This document shows, one piece after another, positions 33,644 to 46,113 of a stretch of 64,000 nt of DNA (its first letter is position 1; each line of letters starts with the position of its first letter). The stretch comes from Agapanthus africanus. Lineage: Eukaryota; Streptophyta; Magnoliopsida; Asparagales; Amaryllidaceae. A model generated the notes under the pieces. The model ran no database searches and had not been told where the DNA came from. It worked only from the letters and a program-made list of their open reading frames with translations. The translations under genes were made by a program, and so were the position numbers. The DNA lies in assembly GCA_030015575.1 (NCBI GenBank), contig JASDDO010000024.1, positions 218,446,996 to 218,510,995 on the forward strand, in the 5' to 3' direction.

Positions 33644-36392
33644 TGTAACAATTAGGAAAAAGCTAGAAATAAATAAATTTAATTAAATTAAGAATAAGCT
33701 GATAAATCACAAAATGGTTAAAATCAAATATGTCAATCTTCATAAGTTATATGTAATACAAATTAAATTAGAATTTTAGAATGTAATTTAAATAAGTTAT
33801 AAGGGTTTTAATGATAATTTTAGCTTCATTTTAACAAAAGATGTGTTATATAATAAGTTAAGTTGTGAGGGGTTAAAGTGTAAAGTTAAGTTTTTATGCA
33901 AATAGGGTATTGTCAAGGGTTTAAGTGAATAAGGGATATCATTTCAGTTCTGAATTTAAATTCAAATAAATCAAAAGAAAATAGAAGATAATGCTTAAAC
34001 ACCTCATGCTTCAAACAACCCCTTCTTTACACCTCCTTCTTGCATGAATCATGCACACTTCTTCACTTGACACCACCTCCTTAACCCTATCCCTTTCTCC
34101 TCTCATATATATAGCTTATTTCAGTTAAACTCAGATCAAAAACTAAAAAGAAAATCAAAGGAAAAGGAAAACTAAAGAAGGAAAAAGAAAAACAAGAGGA
34201 AGAAGAAGAAGAATGGAGCTTGTTCATAAAGATAGTTCATCATCAAGTTAGGAGGAATTGGTTAATCATTGGAGGGTTATTCCTACAGCAAATTAAGAGG
34301 GTAAATTCTTAATCATAGTAGGTTAATTAAGCTCTGTAGATTAGTTAATTAGAGTTTAGCTAAGTCACATAATATAGTATTCTAGGTAAAATTTGTGTCT
34401 GTTAGAATCTGCTATAATCTGGAACTTAATTAAATAAATTCAACAGAGCTAAAATGATGTAGGAAGCAATTGGAACACACCACAAGAGAACGACAGCAGG
34501 GGGCCAGTTTTGGGCCGGCGACAGAAGGGATTTGGCCGGCGTCGCCGGCCATGTTGTGGAATTTTGGGGTTTTGGTTTTTGGGTAGTTTACAGTATACAA
34601 TTTGGACTATTTTGGTACTGTTGATTTTAATTAGTTTCACTGTAATTAAAATCTGGAATGATATATCGGAAAAGGAATCGTAAAACGCTAAATACGACAC
34701 GACTAAATCATGTCGCGTTTTAATTTCTGAAACAGTGCAGAATTGGGTTAAAATCCAGCAATACTAAGTGTTTAACAATTTGATATAATCTAATAGTAGA
34801 TAACTAGTAAGTGGGATAACGTGTTTCTATTTTCGTTATATCGGAATAGCCGTTTGCTTATATACGTAAACTTGGTATATTTAGACGCGGATACGAGAAG
34901 TACGGAAGCCGCGAGGAAAGGAAAAGGATTAGCGATTCCGGAGTAGATTCGACTTTTCCGGTGAGTAGACTAAACATCTACTGAGGAATTTTGTAAAGAT
35001 GGCGTGTTTCGCCCGTGGTTTTACTTAATGTGATATTCATGTCATCATATTTAAATGTTAGAATTTCATTCATTAAAATACTTGTATATTGCTTAGTTGT
35101 TAGAACACTTCACAATTATCGACGAGTCATGCCACGTGCACAATTATATGTTACACACACCTCGTCGATATTGCCATGTCACATACACTTAAATATCATA
35201 CTTATTAAAATGGATTATATCGTATTTCACATATCAAGTATATTGGTAGATTGTATCATTGACATCTTGTTGCTTTATGCGTATTTTGGTATTATATATG
35301 AGATAAATGCAGAATTGAGGATTTATGGTTTTGAGTTTTGAATTACTATTACATAAATCCAGTATTTTGATGATAATTGTGACATGTCCACCATGAATGT
35401 CGTTTTTTTGATTTGGTTTTATTCCGGACCGGGTGGGGTAGATATACGGTCGCGGAATTTATTACGTATATCCGAGCTGGGTGGGGTAGCTATACAGCCG
35501 GATCATGGTGGACCCGGTCGGGGCCGAGGCGCAGGGGCCGCAGTGTAGGCGGTGAGCCTAGCGAGGATACCCGATACCGGAGTCGGTGGTAAACACGGCG
35601 GATATCTGGGATATACCGACCGGTGTTATGGATTGACAGGATCATTCGGGGAATGATGCCTGATGAAATACCGAAGATTTGTGTCGATGATGGACACGGA
35701 AAGGAAATGAATCATATTTGGAAAACAATTGATGAGATTTCAGTTTTGGATTTATATATGGAACATTACAGATTTATGCTTCTACATGTTCGTATGCATC
35801 ATGTTCATCATTGTTGATATTAACTATAAATCGGCATATTTACTTTATTCGCCGTTATATGTTTGTCGTATTCACTGAGTTGGCAACTCATCCCCATTGT
35901 GCCACAGTTCCTTGCAGGGATAGAGTGGACGGGTAGTTGCGAGACGGAGATACTTTTGCAGCTGTTTTCCATCTTTGATAGGTAGGTTATATGTGTAGTA
36001 ACCTTCCATTTTGTATTTTGTATCTAGAAGGACTCCATCAGACTGTATTTTGACTTAGAAGTGAGGGATGGGATATATATATGTACAGTTGAGATTTGTT
36101 GGTTAGTTTCATTATTTTTGTCCTTATGAGATTCAGTGATGTTCTATATGTTTATTTTCATGTCCATTTTTGATATCGTTGATTCCAACTAGGAATACAA
36201 CCAAACTTAACCTTTATTATCTGCTTAATAAATTAACTTCATAAATTGAGATTTTTACTTAAAAACTAAATCTTCATAAATAATTCCGCAATAAGGTATT
36301 TGATCTTGGTTTTCGGCTTACTTGGACTTGTACATATCTTTAGATATGATACGAATCTAAGTGCCGGTCACATCCAAACTTGGGTCGTGACA
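33644..36392 (+). repeat. Element W 5' LTR
   Basis: TGTAACAATTAGG... to ...GGGTCGTGACA. It contains a TATA-like CTCATATATATAGC near 34107 and a GC-rich perfect inverted repeat GGCCGGCG-T-CGCCGGCC at 34534-34550. Matches 41128-43876 with single-base differences, for example near 34232, 34507, 34779, 34909, 34918, 34985, 35164, 35532, 35624, 35899 and 35940. Short open frames inside it occur identically in both LTRs and are not considered genes. Confidence 0.95.
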
Positions 36393-36396
36393 AAGT

Positions 36397-36408
36397 TGGT
36401 ATCAGAGC
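36397..36408 (+). promoter_or_regulatory. Element W primer-binding site
   Basis: TGGTATCAGAGC four bases after the LTR end, complementary to the 3' end of plant initiator tRNA-Met. Confidence 0.95.
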
Positions 36409-36669
36409 TTAGGAGTAACCTTACGGAATTCAGTAAGGAATTTCAATAGGTTGATGTAAGTATGAGAGTTAGGATGACCTTTGGTTTGATGGAGTAGGTG
36501 AATTAGGATGAATGCAGTACCGTACGTATGTTCCGCGGCATATTTACGTTATCGTATTCAGCCTAACTAACCTTAGGATGTTTATCTTGACCTATTCTTC
36601 CGTTGATTCTCCGTTATTAATTACTTCTGTTCCCACACCTTATCAACTCTCGTTTCTTGTTCCGTTGCT

Positions 36670-38306
36670 ATGGCTACGCGGGCTAGACGAGCCGCGGCCA
36701 GAAATGCAGCTAGGGCGAGTCCGCCTGTGACGAGGACTGGTACACCGGACGTTCCGGCGGTGCATGAGCATGTTGATCCTCCTCCTCCAGATCGCATGAC
36801 TAGGATTAAGGAGGGTATGTTGGGATTACAGCGAGTGGTAGGACAGTTAGATGAGACCACTCGAGCATTGGGATCAGATCCAGCACCGACCGTAGCAGAG
36901 TTCGAAGTACAGCCTACACAGACGGTAGCACCAGTAGATACGAGAGTGATGGAGGTATCACTTGCAGAGTTTATGAGATTGAGACCCCGGTATTTACAGG
37001 GACCGATGTGGCGGAAGATCCTCAGTCTTTTCTTGATAGGATGGCGAGGATTGGCAGATCATTGCGATGTTCTGATGCGAGGTCAGTAGAGCTGACTAGC
37101 TTTCGTTTGGAGGGACTTGCACAGGAGTGGTGTGAGTCGATGGAAAGAGGGCGAGCTACGAATCTTCCTCCGATGGCGTGGACCGAGTTTTCTACAGTCT
37201 TTCTTGCCAGATTTCTTCCCCAGAGTGTGAGGGATGCTAGAGCTAGCAGTTTCGAAGCGTTGAGAAAATCAGCAAGTATGTCAGTAGCAGGTTATGATTT
37301 ACGATTCACCCAGCTATCGCGATATGCCCCATACTTAGTACCTACAGAGGAGCTTCGGGTGAAAAGGTTCCTAAGGAGTTTGGACACACAGTTGTATCTG
37401 GCGATAGGCTCCCAGCATTTTGATACATATGCACAGGCCATGGATGCGGCGATACGAGTAGAGGAGCGTTTGAGCGAGTCAGGGGTCGTTCCAGAGCCAA
37501 AGAGGAGTAGACCAGTAGTACCGACAAATAGACAGTTTGGTAGAGGTAGAGGGTCATATCCAGGCAGATATACTCCAGGCCGCAGTGTTGGACGAGGTTG
37601 GACACAGGGCCAGAGGTTCAGTTCTTATCCTGGTGATCAGAGACCACCATCTACCTGTTATAGTTGTGGACTTCCCGGGCACTTTGCGCGAGATTGTAGA
37701 TCTCAGGGCGGGACCGTTACTCCACAGGATGCCCAGGCATCAAATGCAGTCGTGACAGGTACTCTTACAGTATGCTCAGTAGAAGCACATGTTTTATTTG
37801 ATCCTGGTTCTACACATTCTTATGTATCTTCACGATTCGCACTTTTATTGGGAAAGGAGTCGTCATTACTAGAGTTACCCTTGGTAATAAGTACTCCAGT
37901 TGGAGATTCCTTTATAGCTCGGCACGTATTCAGATCGTGTTCGGTGCGTATTGGTAATAGAGATTCGCTTGTTGATCTGATTCTCCTAGATATGTTGGAT
38001 TTTGACATACTTCTTGGGATGGACTGGTTAGCTGCTTGTCATGCTTATGTGGATTGCAGAGGAAAAGCGGTTAGATTTTGTTTTCCAGGTGAACCGGTGT
38101 TTGTTGTGCAGGGGGATTGCAAGTTAACCCCTGTCAACATGATTTCTGCTTTTTGTGCGGGGCGGCTATTGAAGAAGGGTTGTCTTGGGTTCTTGGCTTT
38201 TATTCAGGACATAGGGGTCGCTGAAGTTCCATTGGACCAAATCCCGATCATACGAGAATTTCCTGAGGTATTCCCAGCTGAGTTACCAGGATTGCCACCT
38301 GATTGA
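36670..38306 (+). pseudogene. gag-pol: Element W gag and protease
   Basis: The ATG at 36670 starts a basic N terminus (MATRARRAAARNAARA). A one-base loss in the C-run at 36984-36987 shifts the frame; the capsid continues in the second frame (SFLDRMARIGRSLRCSDARS, LTSFRLEGLAQEWCESMERG, RDARASSFEALRKSASMSVA). A basic Arg/Gly-rich stretch precedes the CCHC knuckle CYSCGLPGHFARDC at about 37657-37700. The protease has FDPGSTHSYVSSRF at about 37797-37835 and DILLGMDWLAACHAYVDC near 38005. A TGA at 38304-38306, right after LPGLPPD, stops the frame before RT. Confidence 0.9.
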
Positions 38307-39695
38307 GATATTGAATTTTTCATCGATTTGATTCCGGGTGCAGGGCCTATTTCTATACCACCCTATCGGATGGCACCGACGGAATTGAAAGAACTCAAAA
38401 GCCAGTTACAAGAGTTGTTAGATAGAGGACTTGTTCGTCCTAGTGTTTCACCGTGGGGAGCTCCTGTGTTATTTGTAAAGAAGAAAGACGGTAGTATGAG
38501 AATGTGCATCGACTACCGACAGCTGAATCGCGTCACTGTGCGAAACAGGTATCCATTACCACGAATAGATGACTTGTTCGATCAGTTGCAAGGAGCATGA
38601 TTTTTCTCAAAGATTGACTTGAGGTCAGGATATCATCAGTTGAGGGTTCGGAAGGACGATATTCCGAAGACGGCGTTTCGTACGAGATATGGGCATTATG
38701 AATTTCTGGTGATGTCGTTCGGACTTACCAATGCTCCAGCAGCTTTTATGGATATGATGAACCGTATCTTTAGACCATTTATCGATCGGTTTATTATAGT
38801 ATTCATAGATGATATTCTTGTATATTCTCGGAGTCAGACGGAGCACGAGCAGCATTTACGTATCACATTGCAGACCTTGAAGGAGCATCAGCTGTATGCA
38901 AAATTTTCTAAGTGTGCTTTTTGGCTCGATAGTGTGGATTTCTTGGGTCACATTGTTACGAGAGAAGGTATATGTGTAGACCCAAAGAAGATTGAAGCGG
39001 TACAACACTGGCCCAGGCCTATGTCAGTTACGGAGGTTCGGAGTTTCTTAGGTCTGGCAGGTTATTACAGACGCTTCGTACAGGATTTCTCACGAATAGC
39101 GGCACCTTTGACAGGATTGACTAGGAAGGAAGTTCCATTTCAGTGGACAGATACGTGTGAGCAGAGTTTCCAACAGTTGAAAACGCGTTTAACGACTGCA
39201 CCGGTATTATCTTTACCTTCCGGGTCAGGGGGTTTCGTTGTGTATTGCGATGCTTCTAGAGTGGGCTTAGGCTGTGTGTTGATGCAACACGGCAAAGTTA
39301 TAGCTTATGCTTCTCGACAGTTAAAGAGGCATGAACAAAACTACCCCACTCATGATCTAGAAATGGCTGCTGTAATATTCGCATTGAAGATTTGGAGACA
39401 TTACTTGTATGGAGAAACGTGTCAAATCTTCACAGATCATAAAAGTTTAAAGTATATTTTTCAGCAGAAAGATCTAAACCTCAGGCAGCGTAGGTGGATG
39501 GAACTGGTGAAAGACTACGACTGTGAGATTTTGTACCACCCAGGCAAGGCAAATGTTGTAGCAGATGCCTTGAGTCGGAGGCCTGGAGGTAATTTATCTC
39601 ATTTGAGTATTTTGCAGAGACAGTTTTCTACAGACTGGCAGATCTTATGTGATAGTCGTATACAGTTTGAGTTACATCGACAGGAGGTCAGTTAG
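38307..39695 (+). pseudogene. pol: Element W reverse transcriptase and RNase H
   Basis: Same frame as the protease. RT fingers ([40 protein letters not shown]), a TGA at 38598-38600, then [20 protein letters not shown] and [13 protein letters not shown], with catalytic F-I-D-D at about 38800. RNase H follows ([74 protein letters not shown]). The frame shifts near 39688 and an additional TAG lies at 39787. Lesions are few, matching the young LTRs. Confidence 0.93.
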
Positions 39696-39789
39696 CACAT
39701 GTTCGCACCAGACCTCAGCTATTGGATCGTATTCTAGATACGCAGCCTACAGATACTCGCATGATGGAGATTATGGATCATGTTAGGTA

Positions 39790-41139
39790 GGGCCAGGAGA
39801 CGGAGTTCGTGGTTGATGATCATGGAGTATTACGTTTTAGGACTCGTCTCTGTATGCCAGATTCTGACAGATTGAGGCGTGAGATTTTGGAGGATGCCCA
39901 CAGATCAGTATACAGTATTCATCCTGGTTCCACCAAAATGTATCGTAATTTGAAGGATAATTATTGGTGGGAAGGAATGAAGAAGGATGTTACGGATTTT
40001 GTTTCTCGATGCTTGACTTGTCAGCAAGTTAAAGCAGAACACCAGAGGCCAGCCGGAGAGCTGCAACCCTTACCATTCCAGAGTGGAAATGGGAACTGAT
40101 CTCCATGGATTTTGTGGTAGGTCTACCCAGGACTAGCAGAGGGTACGATTCCATTTGGGTGATTGTAGACAGATTGACAAAAGCCGCTCATTTTCTTCCA
40201 GTAAAGACGACATATGGATTGCTCAGTATGCACAGGTTTATATCGATGAGATTGTACGTCTACATGGAGTGCCGACATGCATAATATCAGATCGAGGTAC
40301 CCAGTTCACGAGCAGGCTATGGCAGAAACTTCAGGACGCTCTTGGTACACGATTAAGTTTTAGTACAGCTTTCCACCCACAGACAGACGGTCAATCGTCA
40401 CCTACCTTTGATAGAATTCTCATATAACAACAGTTTTCAAGAGACGATCCAGATGGCACCCTTTGAAGCCTTAGATGGAAGGAAATGTAGAGCACCTGTT
40501 TGTTGGACAGAACTTAGTGAGAATGGTATGTTGGGACCGCAGATAGTACATGAAACTACAGAGAAGATTCAATTGATACGAGATAGAATGAAAGCGGCCC
40601 AATGCAGACAGAAGTCATATGCAGATCGAAGACGGCACAAACTCGAGTTTGATGTGGGAGATCATGTGTTCCTTCGAGTATCTCCAATGAAGGGTGTGAT
40701 GCGCTTCGGGAAGAAAGGGAAGCTCAGCCCTAGATATGTTGGACCTTACGAGATTTTAGAGAGAGTGGGCGCTGTGGCGTATCGGTTAGCACTTCCACCT
40801 GGTTTTTCCGACGTGCATCCGGTGTTCCACGTTTCGATGCTTCGCAGATATCCTCACGATCCATCTCGTGCGATCCATCATCAGACTCTACAGCTTGAGC
40901 CAGATCTATCCTATACAGTGCAGCCAGTCGCTATTCTGGACAGGCAGGCAAAGCAACTACGATCAAGGATACTGCCATCTGTAAAGGTTCTCTGGCAAGG
41001 AATGGATCGCGAGGAGATTACTTGGGAGACGGAGGACGCAATGCGAAAGAAATTTCCACAACTTTTCTTAGGTATGTTTAGTAATTATTTTAAATTCGGG
41101 GACCGAATTTTCTTAAGGGGGGAATATTGTAACAATTAG
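39790..41139 (+). pseudogene. pol: Element W integrase with chromodomain-like C terminus
   Basis: The HHCC zinc region ([40 protein letters not shown]) is followed by a frame change near 40085. The core is in a shifted frame ([48 protein letters not shown]). At about 40393 a deletion of several dozen bases, with a frame change, joins TDGQS to LPLIEFSYNNS. The remaining C terminus has GDHVFLRVSPMKGVMRFGKK, GKLSPRYVGPYEILERVG and HPVFHVSMLRRYPHDPS, then KVLWQGMDREEITWETEDAM, a chromodomain-like end. It stops at 41137-41139. The polypurine tract AAGGGGGGAATAT (41115-41127) lies between the end of the chromodomain and the 3' LTR, inside this open frame. Confidence 0.9.
41115..41127 (+). promoter_or_regulatory. 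Element W polypurine tract
   Basis: AAGGGGGGAATAT abuts the TGTAACAATT start of the 3' LTR. Standard second-strand primer position. Confidence 0.9.
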
Positions 41140-43876
41140 GAAAAAGCTAGAAATAAATAAATTTAATTAAATTAAGAATAAGCTGATAAATCACAAAATG
41201 GTTAAAATCAAATATGTCAATCTTCATAAGTTATATGTAATACAAATTAAATTAGAATTTTAGAATGTAATTTAAATAAGTTATAAGGGTTTTAATGATA
41301 ATTTTAGCTTCATTTTAACAAAAGATGTGTTATATAATAAGTTAAGTTGTGAGGGGTTAAAGTGTAAAGTTAAGTTTTTATGCAAATAGGGTATTGTCAA
41401 GGGTTTAAGTGAATAAGGGATATCATTTCAGTTCTGAATTTAAATTCAAATAAATCAAAAGAAAATAGAAGATAATGCTTAAACACCTCATGCTTCAAAC
41501 AACCCCTTCTTTACACCTCCTTCTTGCATGAATCATGCACACTTCTTCACTTGACACCACCTCCTTAACCCTATCCCTTTCTCCTCTCATATATATAGCT
41601 TATTTCAGTTAAACTCAGATCAAAAACTAAAAAGAAAATCAAAGGAAAAGGAAAACTAAAGAAGGAAAAAGAAAAACAAGAGGAAGAAGAAGAAGAATGG
41701 AGCTTGTTCATAAAGATAGTTCATCATCAAGCTAGGAGGAATTGGTTAATCATTGGAGGGTTATTCCTACAGCAAATTAAGAGGGTAAATTCTTAATCAT
41801 AGTAGGTTAATTAAGCTCTGTAGATTAGTTAATTAGAGTTTAGCTAAGTCACATAATATAGTATTCTAGGTAAAATTTGTGTCTGTTAGAATCTGCTATA
41901 ATCTGGAACTTAATTAAATAAATTCAACAGAGCTAAAATGATGTAGGAAGCAATTGGAACACACCACAAGAGAACGACAGCAGGGGGCCGGTTTTGGGCC
42001 GGCGACAGAAGGGATTTGGCCGGCGTCGCCGGCCATGTTGTGGAATTTTGGGGTTTTGGTTTTTGGGTAGTTTACAGTATACAATTTGGACTATTTTGGT
42101 ACTGTTGATTTTAATTAGTTTCACTGTAATTAAAATCTGGAATGATATATCGGAAAAGGAATCGTAAAACGCTAAATACGACACGACTAAATCATGTCGC
42201 GTTTTAATTTCTGAAACAGTGCAGAATTGGGTTAAAATCCAGCAATACTAAGTGTTTAACAACTTGATATAATCTAATAGTAGATAACTAGTAAGTGGGA
42301 TAACGTGTTTCTATTTTCGTTATATCGGAATAGCCGTTTGCTTATATACGTAAACTTGGTATATTTAGACGCGGATACGAGAAGTACGGAAACCGCGAGG
42401 AAAGGGAAAGGATTAGCGATTCCGGAGTAGATTCGACTTTTCCGGTGAGTAGACTAAACATCTACTGGGGAATTTTGTAAAGATGGCGTGTTTCGCCCGT
42501 GGTTTTACTTAATGTGATATTCATGTCATCATATTTAAATGTTAGAATTTCATTCATTAAAATACTTGTATATTGCTTAGTTGTTAGAACACTTCACAAT
42601 TATCGACGAGTCATGCCACGTGCACAATTATATGTTACACACACCTCTTCGATATTGCCATGTCACATACACTTAAATATCATACTTATTAAAATGGATT
42701 ATATCGTATTTCACATATCAAGTATATTGGTAGATTGTATCATTGACATCTTGTTGCTTTATGCGTATTTTGGTATTATATATGAGATAAATGCAGAATT
42801 GAGGATTTATGGTTTTGAGTTTTGAATTACTATTACATAAATCCAGTATTTTGATGATAATTGTGACATGTCCACCATGAATGTCGTTTTTTTGATTTGG
42901 TTTTATTCCGGACCGGGTGGGGTAGATATACGGTCGCGGAATTTATTACGTATATCCGAGCTGGGTGGGGTAGCTATACAGCCGGATCATGGTGGACCCG
43001 GTCGGGGCCGAGGGGCAGGGGCCGCAGTGTAGGCGGTGAGCCTAGCGAGGATACCCGATACCGGAGTCGGTGGTAAACACGGCGGATATCTGGGATATAC
43101 CGACCGGTGATATGGATTGACAGGATCATTCGGGGAATGATGCCTGATGAAATACCGAAGATTTGTGTCGATGATGGACACGGAAAGGAAATGAATCATA
43201 TTTGGAAAACAATTGATGAGATTTCAGTTTTGGATTTATATATGGAACATTACAGATTTATGCTTCTACATGTTCGTATGCATCATGTTCATCATTGTTG
43301 ATATTAACTATAAATCGGCATATTTACTTTATTCGCCGTTATATGTTTGTCGTATTCACTGAGTTGGCAACTCATCCCCGTTGTGCCACAGTTCCTTGCA
43401 GGGATAGAGTGGACGGGTAGTTGAGAGACGGAGATACTTTTGCAGCTGTTTTCCATCTTTGATAGGTAGGTTATATGTGTAGTAACCTTCCATTTTGTAT
43501 TTTGTATCTAGAAGGACTCCATCAGACTGTATTTTGACTTAGAAGTGAGGGATGGGATATATATATGTACAGTTGAGATTTGTTGGTTAGTTTCATTATT
43601 TTTGTCCTTATGAGATTCAGTGATGTTCTATATGTTTATTTTCATGTCCATTTTTGATATCGTTGATTCCAACTAGGAATACAACCAAACTTAACCTTTA
43701 TTATCTGCTTAATAAATTAACTTCATAAATTGAGATTTTTACTTAAAAACTAAATCTTCATAAATAATTCCGCAATAAGGTATTTGATCTTGGTTTTCGG
43801 CTTACTTGGACTTGTACATATCTTTAGATATGATACGAATCTAAGTGCCGGTCACATCCAAACTTGGGTCGTGACA
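41128..43876 (+). repeat. Element W 3' LTR
   Basis: 2749 bp, near-identical to 33644-36392, ending GTGACA. The target duplication GCGCT follows at 43877-43881. Confidence 0.95.
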
Positions 43877-43881
43877 GCGCT

Positions 43882-45214
43882 TCCTTGGACCTTGGTATAA
43901 TTCGTTTCATTACGCCTTTACTCTTTTTATTCATGAACTGACCCTTCTCTTCGCCCCACTGTAGGAACTACCGTAACTCATGTCATTCCAAGTGCAGTGC
44001 CAATCCCAAGTGGCGATGCAGCAAGGCTTCTAGAGCCAGCTACTACGGTCTCGGCCACCCTAAAGTCACTACAGGAGGCGTTGCTGAAGCAACCAATGAT
44101 GGAAGCCGCGGCGGCTCCGGAGGCATAGCTTGGTTCAGACGATGACGTCCCCCTGTCGGAGGTCTTAAGGAGGTCAGTTCTCACTGCTCGGACTGAAAGG
44201 AAGCGCGCGAAGCATGCGGTGAGGGAACGCGATGCTGTTTTGGCCGCAGGTGCAGGCTCAAGCAGTATTCCTCCTGCTGACTTTCCTTCGGTGGATGTTA
44301 TTTCCACCCTGTCTACCGCCCATAGACAGGTTGCACGTGCAGCTCGGGAAGAAACTGGAAAGCTACTTCAAGGTAACATAACGCCTAGTCCTTTATTCAA
44401 ATTTGATCCTCGAATTCTGACATACGTATTTCCTTTTAAGCAAGGATGAGTCCTGACATCCTGACGATGGTATGGCAGGTGAAACGCCGATGATTACAGA
44501 GCCCGAAGTGGCCACTCTTTCTCGGGAATATGGGACTGTCCAGACTACTGCTCTTTATCCTTGTGGCTCCTTGGTATCGGTGGGTGTCGCAAGCATTACG
44601 ACGGCCCTCGTCGAGTCAGGGGATGAAGCTATGAGTGCAGAATCTATTCCCCCGAGAGAGAGCGAGGAAGCCGTTACACTTGGTGACGCTTCCGACACGG
44701 TTTCGGTCCCAGATCTATCAGGTAGTCCTTAGGTTGTTTTTTTTTAAGTTTTTCAATCCTGTCAAGCCATTCTAATGATAATTCGTTTGTCTTGAGCATA
44801 GGCGCGGTAAACCGTGAAGTTGTGCCGGCTGAAGAAGTGTCATCGACCACTATTTTGACGGTCGTTGTCCCTTCGCTTTTTTCTGTGCCTCCTAAAATCT
44901 TGGAAGTTATGGGTTTCTCACTTATTTGTTTCACCGTGGATACATTCCTCCTTGTATTGACTGTATATTGTCGCAAATCTGCAGGTGTACTTTTCGACCA
45001 TTTGTACCAGGTGTTAAACCCACACTTTTCCTTTCAGTCGGAAATCGTTGCACCTTCTGGTATTGGTCATTATACTCTTCACCTAATGTTTCTCCCCCTT
45101 TTTTTATGAGTAGACTTATTACTGCTAAGCCTTCCTTCTATTGACCACAGTATCACGGATCGGAGGAGGAAGTGAAAGAATAGCCGCTTCTCCGGTACTC
45201 CCTATTCTGCCTCC
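43882..45214 (+). pseudogene. PMD gene exons 2 (right half) to 5 or 6
   Basis: After W the exon ends at 43894. Introns readable by GT...AG: 43895-43964 (GTATAATTCG to CCACTGTAG), 44373-44478 (GTAACATAAC to TATGGCAG), 44722-44801 (GTAGTCCTTA to GAGCATAG). Exon 43965-44372 encodes VIPSAVPIPSGDAARLLEPA, a stop near 44127, then LRRSVLTARTERKRAKHAVR and STAHRQVARAAREETGKLLQ. Exon 44479-44721 encodes ETPMITEPEVATLSREYGTV and an acidic tail. A further exon starts at 44802 (AVNREVVPAEEVSSTTILTV); its donor is unclear. An acceptor TTGACCACAG ends at 45150, and the next exon is cut by V at 45214. This linker region is unlike any family I recognise. Confidence 0.55.
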
Positions 45215-46113
45215 TGTTCATATCAGAATTTTGCATTATTATATTCCCCATTCTTAATCACATTGCAAATAAATAGGCGCTTTTGATCCATGTCTGCTGA
45301 ATAGTTGCAGGTTACAGGTTCTCGGAACAATACAGTGAAAATGATGAAAAGACGCTACGAAAGTGAGACTACGACCAATAAATAGAAGAATCTTTATGAT
45401 GTCGCCTACAGTTTAACGAACAAATGAAGATCAATGAATAGTTCAATTTCATAAAGCACGAAGGCAGCACAAGATTTAAGACTTCAACACGAAGCGAACG
45501 GTAAAAGTCTACAATATTCTGTACTGTGGAAATCTGGAAGAACATAGAAGATATTCTGAGAAACCAAGTGAAGAAAACAGATGTAAAAAGCAACTTGAAG
45601 TATCACAAGAAAACAGAGCCCAAGAACCTTCAAGATGGCCGCGGATCCGCGGCCAAACAAGGCTTATGGCCGCGGATCCGCGGCGGTGCTGTGCACGTGT
45701 CGGCGCGTGTCGGTGGAGTCGGTGCATTGACCCGGTTTTCTTAGGGTATTTTTGTAATTCTAGATATGGATCAGATGTAAACCCTATGGTTTCTATTATC
45801 TATAAATAGGAATCCTATAGCTCTTTTTGGAGCATGCCTCCTTTTACTTTTCTCTAGTTTAAATTTTCATTTCTTGTAATTGTCAAAGAGTGCATCAATA
45901 AAGTAAGTTTTCTTATCTTGAATTTGTTATTTGCAATTTTTATTTCTCTGCAGTTTATTTCTCTGCCGTAGTTATTTTCCGCAAGTAAATTAGGCTATTA
46001 AATAAAAACCATAAAAATGAATTCCTTTGTTAATTCCCTAATGAGTGAGTAGTTCCTCACTTGTTAGGGTTAGGTTTGGGGAAGATTTGAGAGATGAAAA
46101 TCTCTCACCCCTT
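45215..46113 (+). repeat. Repeat V, left copy (LTR-like, truncated)
   Basis: Starts TGTTCATATCAGAATTTTGC and matches 47723-48622. It contains paired GC palindromes (45637-45654, GGCCGCGGATCCGCGGCC; 45669-45684), a TATA box CTATAAATAG (45800-45809) and a polyadenylation-like TCAATAAAGT (about 45894). It ends abruptly at CTCTCACCCCT where TGTAACAACC begins. The left flank is CCTCC. Confidence 0.75.

Larger units (their letters stand above)
33644..43876 (+). mobile_element. Element W: complete chromodomain Ty3/gypsy (Tekay-like), young insertion
   Basis: 10,233 bp with two LTRs of identical length (2749 bp), initiator tRNA-Met primer site, polypurine tract and perfect 5-bp target duplication GCGCT (33639-33643 and 43877-43881). 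I count about 11 differences between the LTRs (about 99.6% identity). Gag, protease, RT, RNase H, integrase and a C-terminal chromodomain-like end are present in plus orientation, but the reading frame has several lesions. It lies inside an exon of the PMD gene of Z. Confidence 0.95.

Noticed and set aside
34449..35817. Small open frames in the W LTRs (also at 41933-43301)
   Set aside because: They occur identically in both LTRs, have no family resemblance and lie in non-coding LTR sequence.
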